Assembly: GCA_965199705.1 (NCBI GenBank)
Contig: OZ241359.1
Location: 2,232,001 to 2,296,000, forward strand
Reading direction: 5' to 3'
Length of the DNA: 64,000 bases
DNA from: Azophilus sp965199705
GTDB taxonomy: Bacteria; Pseudomonadota; Gammaproteobacteria; Pseudomonadales; Azotimanducaceae
The notes under the pieces are model-generated. The model saw nothing but the letters and a program-made list of their open reading frames with translations. It was not told the origin of the DNA and did no database searches. The first letter of the stretch is position 1; each line of letters opens with the position of its first letter. The position numbers and the translations under genes are program-made. Positions 16,980 through 26,187 of the stretch are shown here, one piece after another.

Positions 16980-18461
16980 GTGGCGCGGGTCAACACGGCG
17001 TCGCTGCGCTCGGAGTTCGACGCGCTCCAGGGGCGCTTCGAGGAGTTGTGCGCGCAAGGCGGGATGAGTCCCGAGAGCCGCGCCCTGGTCGATGCCCTGC
17101 TGACGCTCCTGCAACTGCTGATGGCGGTGTTCATGGAGAGGCGCACCCCGAAGGGTTCGCGCAACTCCGGGCTGCCCAGCTCCCAAGCCGAACCGGACGG
17201 GACCGCCCGCGGGCGCCCCGGCGCCAAGGGCAAGGGGCCCAAGGCCGGCGCCGCTGGGGACGGCCCCAACCGACTGGTCGTCGAGCAGCGGACCGCGCCG
17301 GTGGCCAAGTGCCGCGCCTGCGGTCGCGACCTTGGGGGCGTCGCCCCGGATGGCCATGAGCGGCGCGTGCTGGTGGACATCGTGTTCGAGACCCGCGAGT
17401 TGACCGTCGAGGCCGAGGTCAAGACCTGTCCGCGCTGCCGGACCGAGACCAAGGGCCGGTTCCCCGACGACATGCCGGGACCGCTGCAATACGGCCACGG
17501 CATCGTGGCCTTCGCCACGCACCTGCTGGCTGCCCAAATGCTGCCGTTGAAGCGGGCCGCCCAGACCCTCAAGGTCCTGACCGGGCGCGCGGTCGCCGAG
17601 GCGACCTTGCTGGCCTGGCTAACTCGACTGCACCGCGCGCTGGCCGACTGGGAGGCCGCCGCGATCCAACGCCTGCTCGCCATGCCCGCCCTGCACGCTG
17701 ACGAGACCGGCCTGCGCATCGACCGGAAAAACCACTGGCTGCACACCGTCGGCGCCGGGGACCTGACGCTGAAGTTCATCCACCGCAAGCGCGGCCGGGC
17801 CGCCATCGACGACCTCAATGTCATCCCCCGCTACGGAGGCGTCCTGATCCACGATCGCTGGGCCAGCTACTTCGCCTACCGGAACTGCGAGCACGCCCTG
17901 TGCGGCGCCCATCTGCTGCGCGACCTCGCCTTCGTCGAGGACGCCCACGGCCACGCCTGGGCCAGACGCATGGGCAGGCTCCTGCTCGAAACCTGCCGCA
18001 AGGTCCGCGAGCACGACGGCAAGGCGCTCAACAAACCCGCCTTCAAAGCCGTGCGCAAACGCTACCGGACCATCCTGACCCAAGCCAAACGGGAACTCCC
18101 CACGCCACCCGCCCGACTCGACGGACAACGCGGGCGCGTCGCCAAATCCGACGCGGAGAACCTCCGCGAGGCGCTGGCCACCTACGAAACCGAGGTCCTT
18201 CGCTTCGCCCGAGACCCCGACGTCCCGTTCACCAACAACCGCGCGGAGCGCGATATCCGCATGGCCAAGGTCAAGCAGAAAATCTCCGGCTGCTTCCGAA
18301 ACACCCAATACGCCGCCGCCTACTGCCGAATCTCCAGCTACCTCCAGTCCATGGCCAACCAAGGCTACAATCCCCTCGCCGCCATCCAGATCGCTCTCAA
18401 CGGCAACGCCGCGAACATGATCAAGACGCCGCCGCAACAGACGCCGTCCGTTCTCGGGTAA
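16980..18461 (+). CDS. IS66-family transposase (TnpC type)
   Basis: A 493-residue protein with a coiled N-terminal region (LRSEFDALQGRFEELC), a basic Gly/Lys linker (GRPGAKGKGPKAG), a zinc-binding segment (KCRACGRDLGG and KTCPRCRTET), and the IS66 DDE core with Asp in MPALHADETGLRIDRKNHWL, Asp in GGVLIHDRWASYF, and Glu in FTNNRAERDIRMAKVKQKI. The C-terminal SGCFRNTQYAAAYCRISSYL is characteristic of IS66. The start is GTG at 16,980, four bases after the methyltransferase stop. No frame breaks. Confidence 0.94.
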   Translation: MARVNTASLRSEFDALQGRFEELCAQGGMSPESRALVDALLTLLQLLMAVFMERRTPKGSRNSGLPSSQAEPDGTARGRPGAKGKGPKAGAAGDGPNRLVVEQRTAPVAKCRACGRDLGGVAPDGHERRVLVDIVFETRELTVEAEVKTCPRCRTETKGRFPDDMPGPLQYGHGIVAFATHLLAAQMLPLKRAAQTLKVLTGRAVAEATLLAWLTRLHRALADWEAAAIQRLLAMPALHADETGLRIDRKNHWLHTVGAGDLTLKFIHRKRGRAAIDDLNVIPRYGGVLIHDRWASYFAYRNCEHALCGAHLLRDLAFVEDAHGHAWARRMGRLLLETCRKVREHDGKALNKPAFKAVRKRYRTILTQAKRELPTPPARLDGQRGRVAKSDAENLREALATYETEVLRFARDPDVPFTNNRAERDIRMAKVKQKISGCFRNTQYAAAYCRISSYLQSMANQGYNPLAAIQIALNGNAANMIKTPPQQTPSVLG

Positions 18462-18477
18462 GGGGGCGAGTAGTTAC

Positions 18478-19603
18478 AAAAGTCGGATATAGGCGCTTGA
18501 GCTTGGTGCGTGCGTCGTCGGTGGTGAACTGCCAATTCACTTTGGCCTGGAGGCGGTCGCGTTCGGCTTGCCAAGCCGCGACCTCATTGCGCAGGACGGC
18601 GATGGAGTCGATGCGTCGGTTCAGGCATTGGCGAATCATGACGTTGAGCTCGACCCCCGCGACGTTGAGCCAGCTGCCGTGCTTCGGGGTGAAGACAAAC
18701 TCGAAGCGATCCCACAGGGCCTTGGCGCGCGTGGGCGGGAAGGCTTCGTAGAGCGCGCCCGGGCGGTGCGTGTTCAGATTGTCCATCACCAAGGTGATCT
18801 TGTTGGCGTCGGGGTGCCGTGCGGCGATGTCGGCGAGGAAGTGCGCCCAATCGATCTTGGTCTTGCGCTCGGTCACTTGGGTCATGCGCTTGCCGGCCAA
18901 GGGTTCGGTGGCCATGAAGACGTTGCAGGTTCCGCAACGCTGATACTCGTAGTCGTGCCGGGCTGACTGGCCCGGTTCGGCGGGAATCGGCACGCGCGTC
19001 TCGCGGATGAGCTGGCGCGGCGTCTCGTCCATGCAAACCACGGGAAACGCCTGGTCGTACGGACGACGGTACACGTCGAGCACTTGCTCCATGGCCGCCG
19101 CGAAGTCGGCGTTGCGTTGCGGCGGGATCACCCACCCGACCCGACGCCAAGGCTTGATTTCGTTTTTTTAGAACCCGCCGCACTGTCTCGTGTGACACGC
19201 TGTCGATGTAACCCAGTTCCACCGCACGGTCGGCCAGCAGCCGCAGCGACCATTGCCCGTGGCCAGCCGGCGGGTCGCCGCAACTCAGCGCCACCAAGTG
19301 CGCCTCGAATTCGCCGTCGGCCTTGCGCAGGTAGGTCGCCCGGCGACCCTGACGGCCGCCAAGCGCCGCCTCGAGCCCCGCTTCCACAAAACGCTTCTTG
19401 ACCCGGTCCACCCTGCGCATGCTGATCCGCAGAATGTCCGCTATGGCCTCCCCGGTCGCCTGTCGCTTGTTGAACTCTCCTGCGTCGCAGTTGAGCAGGA
19501 CCAACGCGTTGACCACTCTCAGCGAGCGGTGTGGGCCCTTGTTCGTGATTGCCGTCAACTCCTTCCGTTCCGCCTCGTCCAATGTCACCACGGAACGCTT
19601 CAT
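18478..19603 (-). pseudogene. IS630-family transposase (copy 2), frameshifted at a run of seven A
   Basis: Begins MKRSVVTLDEAERKELTAIT and continues through an HTH part (GEAIADILRISMRRVDRVKKR) to VSHETVRRVLKK. The frame must change at a run of seven A (complement of the T-run near 19,163-19,169) to continue KNEIKPWRRVGWVIPPQRNA and the DDE core: VVCMDETPRQL, ITLVMDNLNTHRPGALYEAF and GSWLNVAGVELNVM. Six A would restore the frame, so this is either a one-base insertion or a recoding site. Its original stop (TAA after LKRLYPTF) was hit by the IS66 insertion. Confidence 0.82.
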
Positions 19604-19677
19604 GCAACGATCCTTGCTCCACATTGAGGATCGCTAATCTATCAAAATGGGTACGACATATCATGCGTGACATGACA

Positions 19678-21312
19678 CTAGGCGGCGCGGATCATCCGCG
19701 CGCCTTTCTCGGCGATCGCCATAACCGGTGCGTTGGTGTTTGCGCTGGTGAGCTTCGGCATGATCGATGCGTCTACCACGCGAAGGTTTTGGATTCCAAT
19801 CACCCTCAGCTGGCTATCTACCACCGCGCTGCCGTCCCCCTCGCCGCCCATTTTGCAGGTACCGGCCGGATGATAAGCGACGTTGGCGTTGTTGCGCACA
19901 AAATCCACCCACTCGTCGTCAGAAGTCGGAACCGGCGCCGGGTTGCAGTCGCCAACAACCGCGGCACGAATGCTGGCGTGCTCGATCAGTTCGCAAATGA
20001 ACTTGCAGGAACGCACCAACGTATCCACATCCTCGTCAGATCCCAACAGCCTGTGGTCGATCACGGGCGGTTCCGTTACGGAACCGCTGGTGACACGGAC
20101 TTCACCACGGCCGGCGGGTTTGCAAACGGTGGAATTGAACATGACCGCGGCGCGTTTTGGCATGTCCGCCGTCAGCGCTGATTTCGAGTCCGGAGCAAGG
20201 ACGTACGCAAATGGCAAAAAGTGCAGTTGCACATCGGGGCGCGTCAAGCCGGGCGCCGTTCGGGCGTACGCCATGGCTTGCACCACGGGCGACGACAACG
20301 GGCCCTTGTGCTGAAACAAGTACTGAAACAGGCCGAGCACGACTCGGTGCGGAGTCTGCTCGGTATTCAGGGACCGGCCGCGGATGAACTTGCTGATGCC
20401 TACACCGGGATGTTCCTGCAGGTTCTTCCCCACGCCATCCAATGCGCACACCACCGGCACGCCGGCACACCCGAGCACATCTGCGGGACCCACACCCGAG
20501 CGCTGCAGTATCCCGGGAGACGCCACCGCCCCGGCCGACAGTATCACCTCGCGGTTGGCCCGCACATTCACCGGTGACCCACCCCGCCAAACCTCCACAC
20601 CCGTGGCACGGGTGTTGTCAAACGTCACCCTGCCAACCTGGGCACGAGTGACGATATGCAGATTGGGTCGCGACCGGGCTGGGTTGAGATAGGCGTCGCT
20701 GGCGCTCCACCGATTACCTCGATATTGCGTGGCCTGGGTGAAGTCGAACCCTTCCGGGTCGGGGCCGTTCAAGTCGGTTTGTCGATACCCGAGTCGTTCG
20801 CCCGCCGCCACAAATGCTGCGGCCAACGGATGCGGATCCGCCAACGGAGATACGAACAGCGGCCCCTCGGTTCCACGATTCCGATGGTCACTGCCCAGAT
20901 ACGTTTCGCTCTGGTCGAAGTACGATCTCAGATCCGCATACGACCAATCCGGCGTGTTTCCCAACAGGCGCGACCACTCGTCGTAATCGTCCGGAATGCC
21001 TCGCATGTACACTTGGCCATTGATCGCGCTACTCCCCCCCAAACACTTACCGGCGGACCAGCTAAACGAGCGCCCGTTGATGGAGGGATCCGCGGGGGTC
21101 GAGTACTCCCAGTCCCACTTGGGGTTCTCGACAAGCTGCGCCACCCCGGCCGGCATACGCACCATGAATGCATTGGAGTTACCGCCGGCTTCCAGCAGCA
21201 GCACGCGCGCGTTCGGATCTTCGCTGAGCCGGCTTGCCAGGACGCAACCGGCTGAGCCTCCACCGACGACGATGTAGTCTGGGACCAGCTGTTCCAGCTC
21301 GACGTTTCTCAT
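19678..21312 (-). CDS. GMC-family FAD-dependent oxidoreductase (alcohol/choline dehydrogenase type)
   Basis: A 544-residue GMC flavoprotein. The FAD-binding motif is YIVVGGGSAGCVLASRLSED near the N-terminus, followed by GGSSAINGQVYMRG (GMC signature 1) and ILSAGAVASPGILQRSGVGP (signature 2). The C-terminal active-site region has NANVAYHPAGTCKMG with the catalytic His and NTNAPVMAIAEKGA. Family members oxidise primary or secondary alcohols to aldehydes or ketones; the substrate is not predictable. It is downstream of and co-oriented with the TonB-dependent receptor, separated by an ISNCY relic, so the two probably formed one transcription unit. The stop TAG is completed by the adjacent IS630. 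Confidence 0.93.
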   Translation of the reverse strand: MRNVELEQLVPDYIVVGGGSAGCVLASRLSEDPNARVLLLEAGGNSNAFMVRMPAGVAQLVENPKWDWEYSTPADPSINGRSFSWSAGKCLGGSSAINGQVYMRGIPDDYDEWSRLLGNTPDWSYADLRSYFDQSETYLGSDHRNRGTEGPLFVSPLADPHPLAAAFVAAGERLGYRQTDLNGPDPEGFDFTQATQYRGNRWSASDAYLNPARSRPNLHIVTRAQVGRVTFDNTRATGVEVWRGGSPVNVRANREVILSAGAVASPGILQRSGVGPADVLGCAGVPVVCALDGVGKNLQEHPGVGISKFIRGRSLNTEQTPHRVVLGLFQYLFQHKGPLSSPVVQAMAYARTAPGLTRPDVQLHFLPFAYVLAPDSKSALTADMPKRAAVMFNSTVCKPAGRGEVRVTSGSVTEPPVIDHRLLGSDEDVDTLVRSCKFICELIEHASIRAAVVGDCNPAPVPTSDDEWVDFVRNNANVAYHPAGTCKMGGEGDGSAVVDSQLRVIGIQNLRVVDASIMPKLTSANTNAPVMAIAEKGARMIRAA

Positions 21313-21347
21313 TGCGGACTCGTTGCTTGTCTCGGCTAGCCTTAGTT

Positions 21348-22383
21348 AGTGTCTGCCCGAAAACTCATAAACATTTGATTCTATGCTGATAACGACCTGT
21401 TTTTGGTGGTGAAGAAGTTGCCGATGGGTTAGCATTCGGTGCGAAAGAGGCGTTTTTCGGCCCGATTCGGGCGATCTTCGAGGAGGCAGCATGCGAGAAG
21501 TGCAGAGGCGGCAGATGTAGTTTGGCCAGGTGGCGATCGAGGCCATCTGGCTGGACCCCAAGTCCCGGGACGACATCCCGGCGGTGCTGAGGGGGCTTCA
21601 GCACCTTTACGTGGAGCGGCGCAAGGAGTTGTTCGGTCTGCTGGAGTCGCACATCTTCCCTGGGACGGATCGGACGGTGGACCGTCCGGGCATGGACCTG
21701 TGGCGGATTTTGGTGCTGGGGGTTCTGAAGCAGGGCCTTGGCTGCGATTTCGACCGTTTGCAGGACTTGGCGAACAACCACCGCACGGTTCGGGCGATGC
21801 TGGCGCACGGGGATTTCGCCGACGACAGCCGCTACGAGTTGCAGACGTTGATCGACAACGTGTCCTTGCTGACGCCGGAGTTGCTGTCGGCGGTGGGGAA
21901 GCTGGTGGTGGACAGCGGCCACGCGGTGGCCGGAAAAAAGCCTGGCGAGCCGTTGCGGGGGCGGTGTGACTCCTTCGCGGTGGAGACGGACGTGCATTAC
22001 CCGACGGACGTGAGCCTGCTGTGGGACGCGATGCGGTACTTGATCCGGGAGGTGGCTCGGGCGGCCGGGCGGCACGGGGTCGGCGGCTGGCGCCAGTGGC
22101 GCCATCTTTCGAACGGCGTCAGGTCGCTGTTCAACGGGGTGCGTTCGACGCGCCGCCTGAGCGACCCAATTCCGACTGGCGACCGCCCCTGCCGGATGAC
22201 CGGAACGGGCGGGTGTGCCCACCCGTGAGAAAAACCGGCTGGCCGGCAATTCTCGGCGTCAATTGCGCCGCGCCTGCGGGCCTAAGCGACGGCCGTCGCC
22301 GATCCGATGACTTGGCGCCCGCCCAAACAACTGTGGTTTTAAACAGGACCATCGCTAGGAAAGGGGGTTTTCTGGCAGACACT
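21348..22383 (+). mobile_element. ISNCY-type insertion sequence with internal deletion
   Basis: Ends AGTGTCTGCCCGAAAAC at 21,348 and GTTTTCTGGCAGACACT at 22,367-22,383, inverted repeats with one mismatch, flanked by AGTT (21,344-21,347 and 22,384-22,387). Inside is only the N-terminal part of a transposase. It splits the putative receptor-GMC operon and converts the receptor stop codon from TAA to TAG. Being only 1,036 bp, it could be moved only by a full copy elsewhere. Confidence 0.72.
21530..22228 (+). pseudogene. ISNCY-like transposase, N-terminal fragment
   Basis: Begins VAIEAIWLDPKSRDDIPAVL and contains RPGMDLWRILVLGVLKQGLG, a region resembling the N-terminal domain of ISNCY-type transposases, then VGKLVVDSGHAVAGKKPGEP and DSFAVETDVHYPTDVSLLWD, the start of the catalytic part. 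After about residue 200 (near 22,130) the sequence becomes a short repeat-like tail (VRSLFNGVRSTRR) and loses family character. Roughly the C-terminal half is deleted. Not functional. Confidence 0.7.
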
Positions 22384-24697
22384 AGTTACCGAAGCGCGCT
22401 CCCACCGTCAGCCCCCAGGTCTCTTCCCGATTCCACACCGTGTCATAGCCAAACGTGGTCGTAAACAGACTCTGTTGAAAGTCTTCGCCCGTCAGATTAT
22501 CTCCCCAGACTTTCACGTAATACCGCTGATCAGCAGAATCCCAGCGCGCGAAAAGATTGAGTTTCGACGTGGAGTCGTGCTCGGGCAGCGGTATCGTGGT
22601 GTTTCCTGGATCTGGCACAAGAATGTGTTCGTCAACATATGAATACACGCCCCCGATCGTGATCGACGAACCATTGTCCAGCTGGACGCCATACTCACCC
22701 GACACGTAGAAGCTAATGTCTGGAGCTACCGGCAGCCAGGAGTCGGAACAGTCCGTGGTGATGACGGCGAGCGAAGTTCCGCCCGCCACCCCGTTGTCGA
22801 GGGGATTGCAGTTGTCAAAGTTGTCGTAGTCCGACTCGAAGAAGGTCGAAACACCCAACGACAGCAAGAACGCATCCGAAATCAGAAACCGGACATCGGC
22901 CTCCAAACCAGAAATCTTGGCGGATGCCGCGTTGACGATGCGCTGTGTGCCACCCTGCGTTGTGTCGGTAACCGATACCTGCAGATCAGAATAGTCGTAG
23001 TAGAAGGCCGCTGCATTTAACTGCACCGCACCATCGGCAAACGAGGATTTCAGCCCGATCTCAAATGCATCAAGCAACTCCGGCTCCGTGGGATCCACCG
23101 TGTTGCCCGTTGAGATGTTGTACACGCCGCTCTTGAATCCCCGGTTGTAGCTGACATACCCCATCACCCCATCCGTGAACTCGTGGTCCAGCACCACGCG
23201 GTAGGTCACCTCGTCGAAGTCCGCTTTCGTTTCCTCACAAGTCGGTGTCACCGAGCACACGAACTCCGCGGAGAATGACAGTGCGGCCGCCGGGGTCGTA
23301 ATGTCTATGCGGTTTTCGCTGTCCAGATCCGACTCTTCGTCGGTGTAGCGCACGCCCAGGGTCAGCGTCGTGCTGTTGCCAAACGCATACGAACCTTCAG
23401 CAAACACTGCGATCGACTCGATATCTATGAACGCGACGTTCGAGATGAACTGCGCCGACGGGTTTGGGCTATTGGCGGCGTCGTTTGCCGTCGCGGGCCA
23501 GGGTAGGCCGATGTGGATGTTGGAAAAGTCATAGCCAGTTTCCTGGTTCAGATAGAAACCACCAACCACCCATGTCACCGGGCTCTCGTTGTTGGACGTC
23601 AACAATATTTCTTGCTGAAACGTCTCCGTCGACCACTGGGAGTCGAAGTTCAGTATGGGGATCGGCGACCCGTCCAGGTCCAAATTGTTGCCCGTCTCCG
23701 TGTCGCGATATGCAGTAGTGGTGGACAAGTCGAAGGCGGGGAACCCGACATCTAGCTTGAGCGCCGCACCCCACGCTTCAGAAAATGTTTTCGGAGGCAC
23801 GTTACCGGCGTAGTTGCGCCGATCTCGAGTCGTTGGAATGGGAATGCCGATGGCGCCTGCAACCAACTCGGCGGTTGACGGGGGACCCTCTGGATGCGGT
23901 TGCACGGCCATTCGGGAAGTGTCTTCGAGATCCGTATAGTCTGCCAGCACCGTAGCACTCACGGTGTCCGAAAAATCAATCACCAACTTGCCTCGCACAC
24001 CCTTGAACTCCCCGCCTCCTACCTTGTCACCCGCGTCGTTCGCAGGATTCAGGTTGTCGATATAGTCGTCGGTGTCTTTGTAAAATCCGGTGATACTCGC
24101 GCGGACTTGTTCACCCAGCGGCCCGGAGACATAGGCTTGAGTATTCCACTCATCGGACCCATACGTGCCTTCCACTTCCGCAGTGAACTCGTCGGCGGGG
24201 GTCAGCGTGTTGACGATGATCGCACCCGCCGTGGCGTTGCGTCCAAACAGGGTTCCCTGCGGTCCGCGCAACACCGTGATCTGCTCTACATCGCTAAAGC
24301 CCGTGATGGCCAAGGCCGTCTTGTCGGAGTAGTACACGCCATCAATGTAAAACGCCGTCGGATTGTCATTGCCAGGCGTCACGGTGTCCGTGCCCACGCC
24401 CCGGATGTAGGGGCTCACTCCAGAAGACGCCTCCGTGGCCGTCAATCCAACGGTAATGTTCGCAAGATCAATAAAGGAGTCGGTGCGTGAGTTCTTGAGC
24501 ACTTCGCGATCGACGGCCGTCAACGCGATCGGTACGCTCTGGGCGGTCTCCTCCCGTCGCGTCGCCGTCACCACGATCTCTTCGATAGTGCCCGCTTCGC
24601 CTTCGGCTTGCTCCCCAAACGCTTGTGGCGGCATTGCCGACACGCCCAGAACCGCAACCGCGCATAGTCCAAATCCAGTGGCTTTCAGTTGAGTCAT
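22382..24697 (-). CDS. TonB-dependent outer-membrane receptor
   Basis: 771 residues from ATG at 24,697, preceded by GGAGAGAG; the longer open frame to 24,853 lacks the signal peptide at its start. A signal peptide (LKATGFGLCAVAVLGVSA) is followed by a TonB-box-like segment IEEIVVTATRREETAQSVPI, a plug domain (TVLRGPQGTLFGRNATAGAI, the conserved plug motif) and a 22-strand type barrel ending WGLTVGARFGN. It imports a large or hydrophobic substrate across the outer membrane using TonB energy. Subfamily features recall receptors of aromatic or steroid degraders in Sphingomonadales and marine Gammaproteobacteria rather than siderophore receptors; that is inference. The candidate TetR operator is 86 bp upstream. 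Confidence 0.94.
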   Translation of the reverse strand: MTQLKATGFGLCAVAVLGVSAMPPQAFGEQAEGEAGTIEEIVVTATRREETAQSVPIALTAVDREVLKNSRTDSFIDLANITVGLTATEASSGVSPYIRGVGTDTVTPGNDNPTAFYIDGVYYSDKTALAITGFSDVEQITVLRGPQGTLFGRNATAGAIIVNTLTPADEFTAEVEGTYGSDEWNTQAYVSGPLGEQVRASITGFYKDTDDYIDNLNPANDAGDKVGGGEFKGVRGKLVIDFSDTVSATVLADYTDLEDTSRMAVQPHPEGPPSTAELVAGAIGIPIPTTRDRRNYAGNVPPKTFSEAWGAALKLDVGFPAFDLSTTTAYRDTETGNNLDLDGSPIPILNFDSQWSTETFQQEILLTSNNESPVTWVVGGFYLNQETGYDFSNIHIGLPWPATANDAANSPNPSAQFISNVAFIDIESIAVFAEGSYAFGNSTTLTLGVRYTDEESDLDSENRIDITTPAAALSFSAEFVCSVTPTCEETKADFDEVTYRVVLDHEFTDGVMGYVSYNRGFKSGVYNISTGNTVDPTEPELLDAFEIGLKSSFADGAVQLNAAAFYYDYSDLQVSVTDTTQGGTQRIVNAASAKISGLEADVRFLISDAFLLSLGVSTFFESDYDNFDNCNPLDNGVAGGTSLAVITTDCSDSWLPVAPDISFYVSGEYGVQLDNGSSITIGGVYSYVDEHILVPDPGNTTIPLPEHDSTSKLNLFARWDSADQRYYVKVWGDNLTGEDFQQSLFTTTFGYDTVWNREETWGLTVGARFGN

Positions 24698-24782
24698 GAC
24701 TCTCTCCAGCTGTTCAAACGGCTCATCGCTTCCTGCAAACCAACCACACCACCTCCGGTCGCGACGAGCAAGCAGCATGATG

Positions 24783-24804
24783 TTACATCTAGACTTATAT
24801 GTAA
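24783..24804. promoter_or_regulatory. Candidate TetR operator A, upstream of the TonB receptor
   Basis: A 22-bp inverted repeat TTACA-N12-TGTAA, here with six-base perfect arms TTACAT and ATGTAA around ten bases. It lies 86 bp before the receptor start. The same arms at the same spacing occur at 26,516, 28,641 and 29,397. The rest of the gap (24,805-24,992) between this site and the P450 stop is AT-rich in part and holds no gene that I can see. Confidence 0.65.
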
Positions 24805-24992
24805 AGCCCCTATTCGAATAGGCGGAAACACTGACATGACGGTGGCCTCTCAATTCCGCGAAGAATAGTTGTTATTTTTCATACGGTTGAAGGGAATTAT
24901 TGCTTGGATAAAAAACACAAGGGCCGTCGGAAGCCCAAAACCCTTCGCTGGAAGATTAGTTGGTGATACGTCTACTGAATCGTGTAACGCGG

Positions 24993-26150
24993 CTAGAACG
25001 AGATCTGGAGGCCCTCAAATCCGCGCACCTCACTACACTTCAGTACGGGATCCGCATCCACCACCGTGTAGTCGGGAATAGCTGCCAGGAACTCTCGCAC
25101 GCCCACCTCGAGCAACACCCGCGCCAGATGCTGGCCTAAACACGTGTGGGCTCCCGCACCAAAACCCATGTGCAACGTCGGGTCTCGATCGGCATCAAAT
25201 GCGTGCGGCTGGTCAAACACTTTCGGGTCTCGGTTTGCAGCCCCGAAGAGCATCAGCACCCGTTCTCCCTCGGCAATCGGCTGACCACCCAGCTCGCTTG
25301 AGTGTGTGCACAAACGCGTCAGTCCCTGCACCGTCGATGCCAGGCGAACAAACTCGTCGATGGAGCGCTTCAGCAGGCCTTCCTCACTGAGCAGCCGCTG
25401 TCGGAGCGCTGGCTGGTCTGCGAGATAGTTGATCGTAAAGACCACGGTGTTGGTCGTGGTATCCAGCCCGCCAAACAACAGGATCAATATGTAGCGCGCG
25501 ATCTCGTCATTGGTCAGCGGCTTGCCCCTGACCTCACCGTCAACCAGATCGCCAATCAACGTGTCTGCTCCTGGATTGTGGCGCGCCGCCTTTGCCACGT
25601 CCGTCGCAAACTCGAGCATGGCCTTTGCACCTGCCCGCGCGCCTTCGGGGTCGGATGATCTCAGCTTCACCGCGTTGTCCGCCGCACCGAAGATCTGCAT
25701 GACCGCGTCGGGCTGGATCCCAATGATCGAAAAGATCGGCGCCATCGGGTACGGCTGCGCGAACTGCGTGACGACATCGCAACGCCCAGCGCTGCTGAAC
25801 TGCTCGATCAGCGCGCGGGCATGAGCCGCAGCGGCGTCCGCAACCACGCCCACGCGATCCTTGGCAAGCCTTGGACTCAACACCTTGCGGTACAGCCGCT
25901 GCTCCGGCGGATCCATGTCGATCGGGATCATCTTCGGCAGATCGTGCGGCTCCAGGGCATTTGTCTCCGCCGATGAGTACACGCGGAAGTCTTGCGCGAC
26001 AGCCTTCACATCACTGTATCGTGTCAGCGCCCAATACCCACCGTGCCTTTCGCCATGGGCCACCGGGCAACGCCGCCGAAGCTCATCGTAAATCTCGTGG
26101 GGGTCGCGCATGTGCTCCGGGTCAAACAAATCGATCACAGGCGTTTCCAT
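24993..26150 (-). CDS. Cytochrome P450 monooxygenase (bacterial class I)
   Basis: A 385-residue soluble P450. The I-helix oxygen-binding motif is LLFGGLDTTTN, the K-helix E-x-x-R is in IDEFVRLAS, and the haem-binding loop is MGFGAGAHTCLGQHLAR with the Cys ligand. Conserved IPIDMDPPEQRLYRKVLSP is typical of the CYP family group used in terpene, steroid and aromatic oxidation. It hydroxylates an unactivated C-H bond using electrons from a ferredoxin. The gene for a [2Fe-2S] ferredoxin is 27 bp upstream on the same strand, and GGAGG precedes the start, so the pair is an operon. No ferredoxin reductase gene is nearby. Confidence 0.95.
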   Translation of the reverse strand: METPVIDLFDPEHMRDPHEIYDELRRRCPVAHGERHGGYWALTRYSDVKAVAQDFRVYSSAETNALEPHDLPKMIPIDMDPPEQRLYRKVLSPRLAKDRVGVVADAAAAHARALIEQFSSAGRCDVVTQFAQPYPMAPIFSIIGIQPDAVMQIFGAADNAVKLRSSDPEGARAGAKAMLEFATDVAKAARHNPGADTLIGDLVDGEVRGKPLTNDEIARYILILLFGGLDTTTNTVVFTINYLADQPALRQRLLSEEGLLKRSIDEFVRLASTVQGLTRLCTHSSELGGQPIAEGERVLMLFGAANRDPKVFDQPHAFDADRDPTLHMGFGAGAHTCLGQHLARVLLEVGVREFLAAIPDYTVVDADPVLKCSEVRGFEGLQISF

Positions 26151-26160
26151 GAAGCCTCCG

Positions 26161-26187
26161 TATCCGTGTTATCCGTGTTATCCGTGT
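26161..26187. repeat. Three exact 9-bp tandem repeats at the ferredoxin-P450 junction
   Basis: TATCCGTGT repeated three times without interruption. In the coding direction the unit supplies the ferredoxin stop (TAA) and the spacer before the P450 ribosome-binding site. Slippage would change the intercistronic distance by 9 bp without harming either protein. Confidence 0.8.

Larger units (their letters stand above)
16240..18477 (+). mobile_element. IS66-family element with a DNA adenine methyltransferase passenger gene
   Basis: A 2,238-bp element with 15-bp inverted repeats (GTAACTACTCGCCCC at the left, GGGGCGAGTAGTTAC at the right) and an 8-bp target duplication AAAAGTCG (16,232-16,239 and 18,478-18,485), the duplication length typical of IS66. 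It carries two genes on one strand, a D12-class methyltransferase and the tnpC-type transposase. The small accessory genes tnpA and tnpB of classical IS66 elements are absent. Confidence 0.9.
16215..19678 (-). mobile_element. IS630-family insertion sequence (copy 2), split by an IS66-type element
   Basis: Ends GTGTCATGTCAC on the left and GTGACATGACAC on the right, bounded by TA (16,213-16,214 and 19,679-19,680). The transposase is on the minus strand. The IS66-type element at 16,240-18,477 inserted 25 bases inside the left end, at the transposase stop codon, duplicating AAAAGTCG. Without it the element would be about 1.2 kb. It lies between the MITE and the GMC oxidoreductase gene and supplies the last base of that gene's stop codon. 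Confidence 0.86.

Noticed and set aside
16218..17537. A 439-codon minus-strand frame
   Set aside because: Antisense to the methyltransferase and IS66 transposase genes, with low-complexity Arg/His-rich sequence; starts outside and ends at the IS66 boundary.
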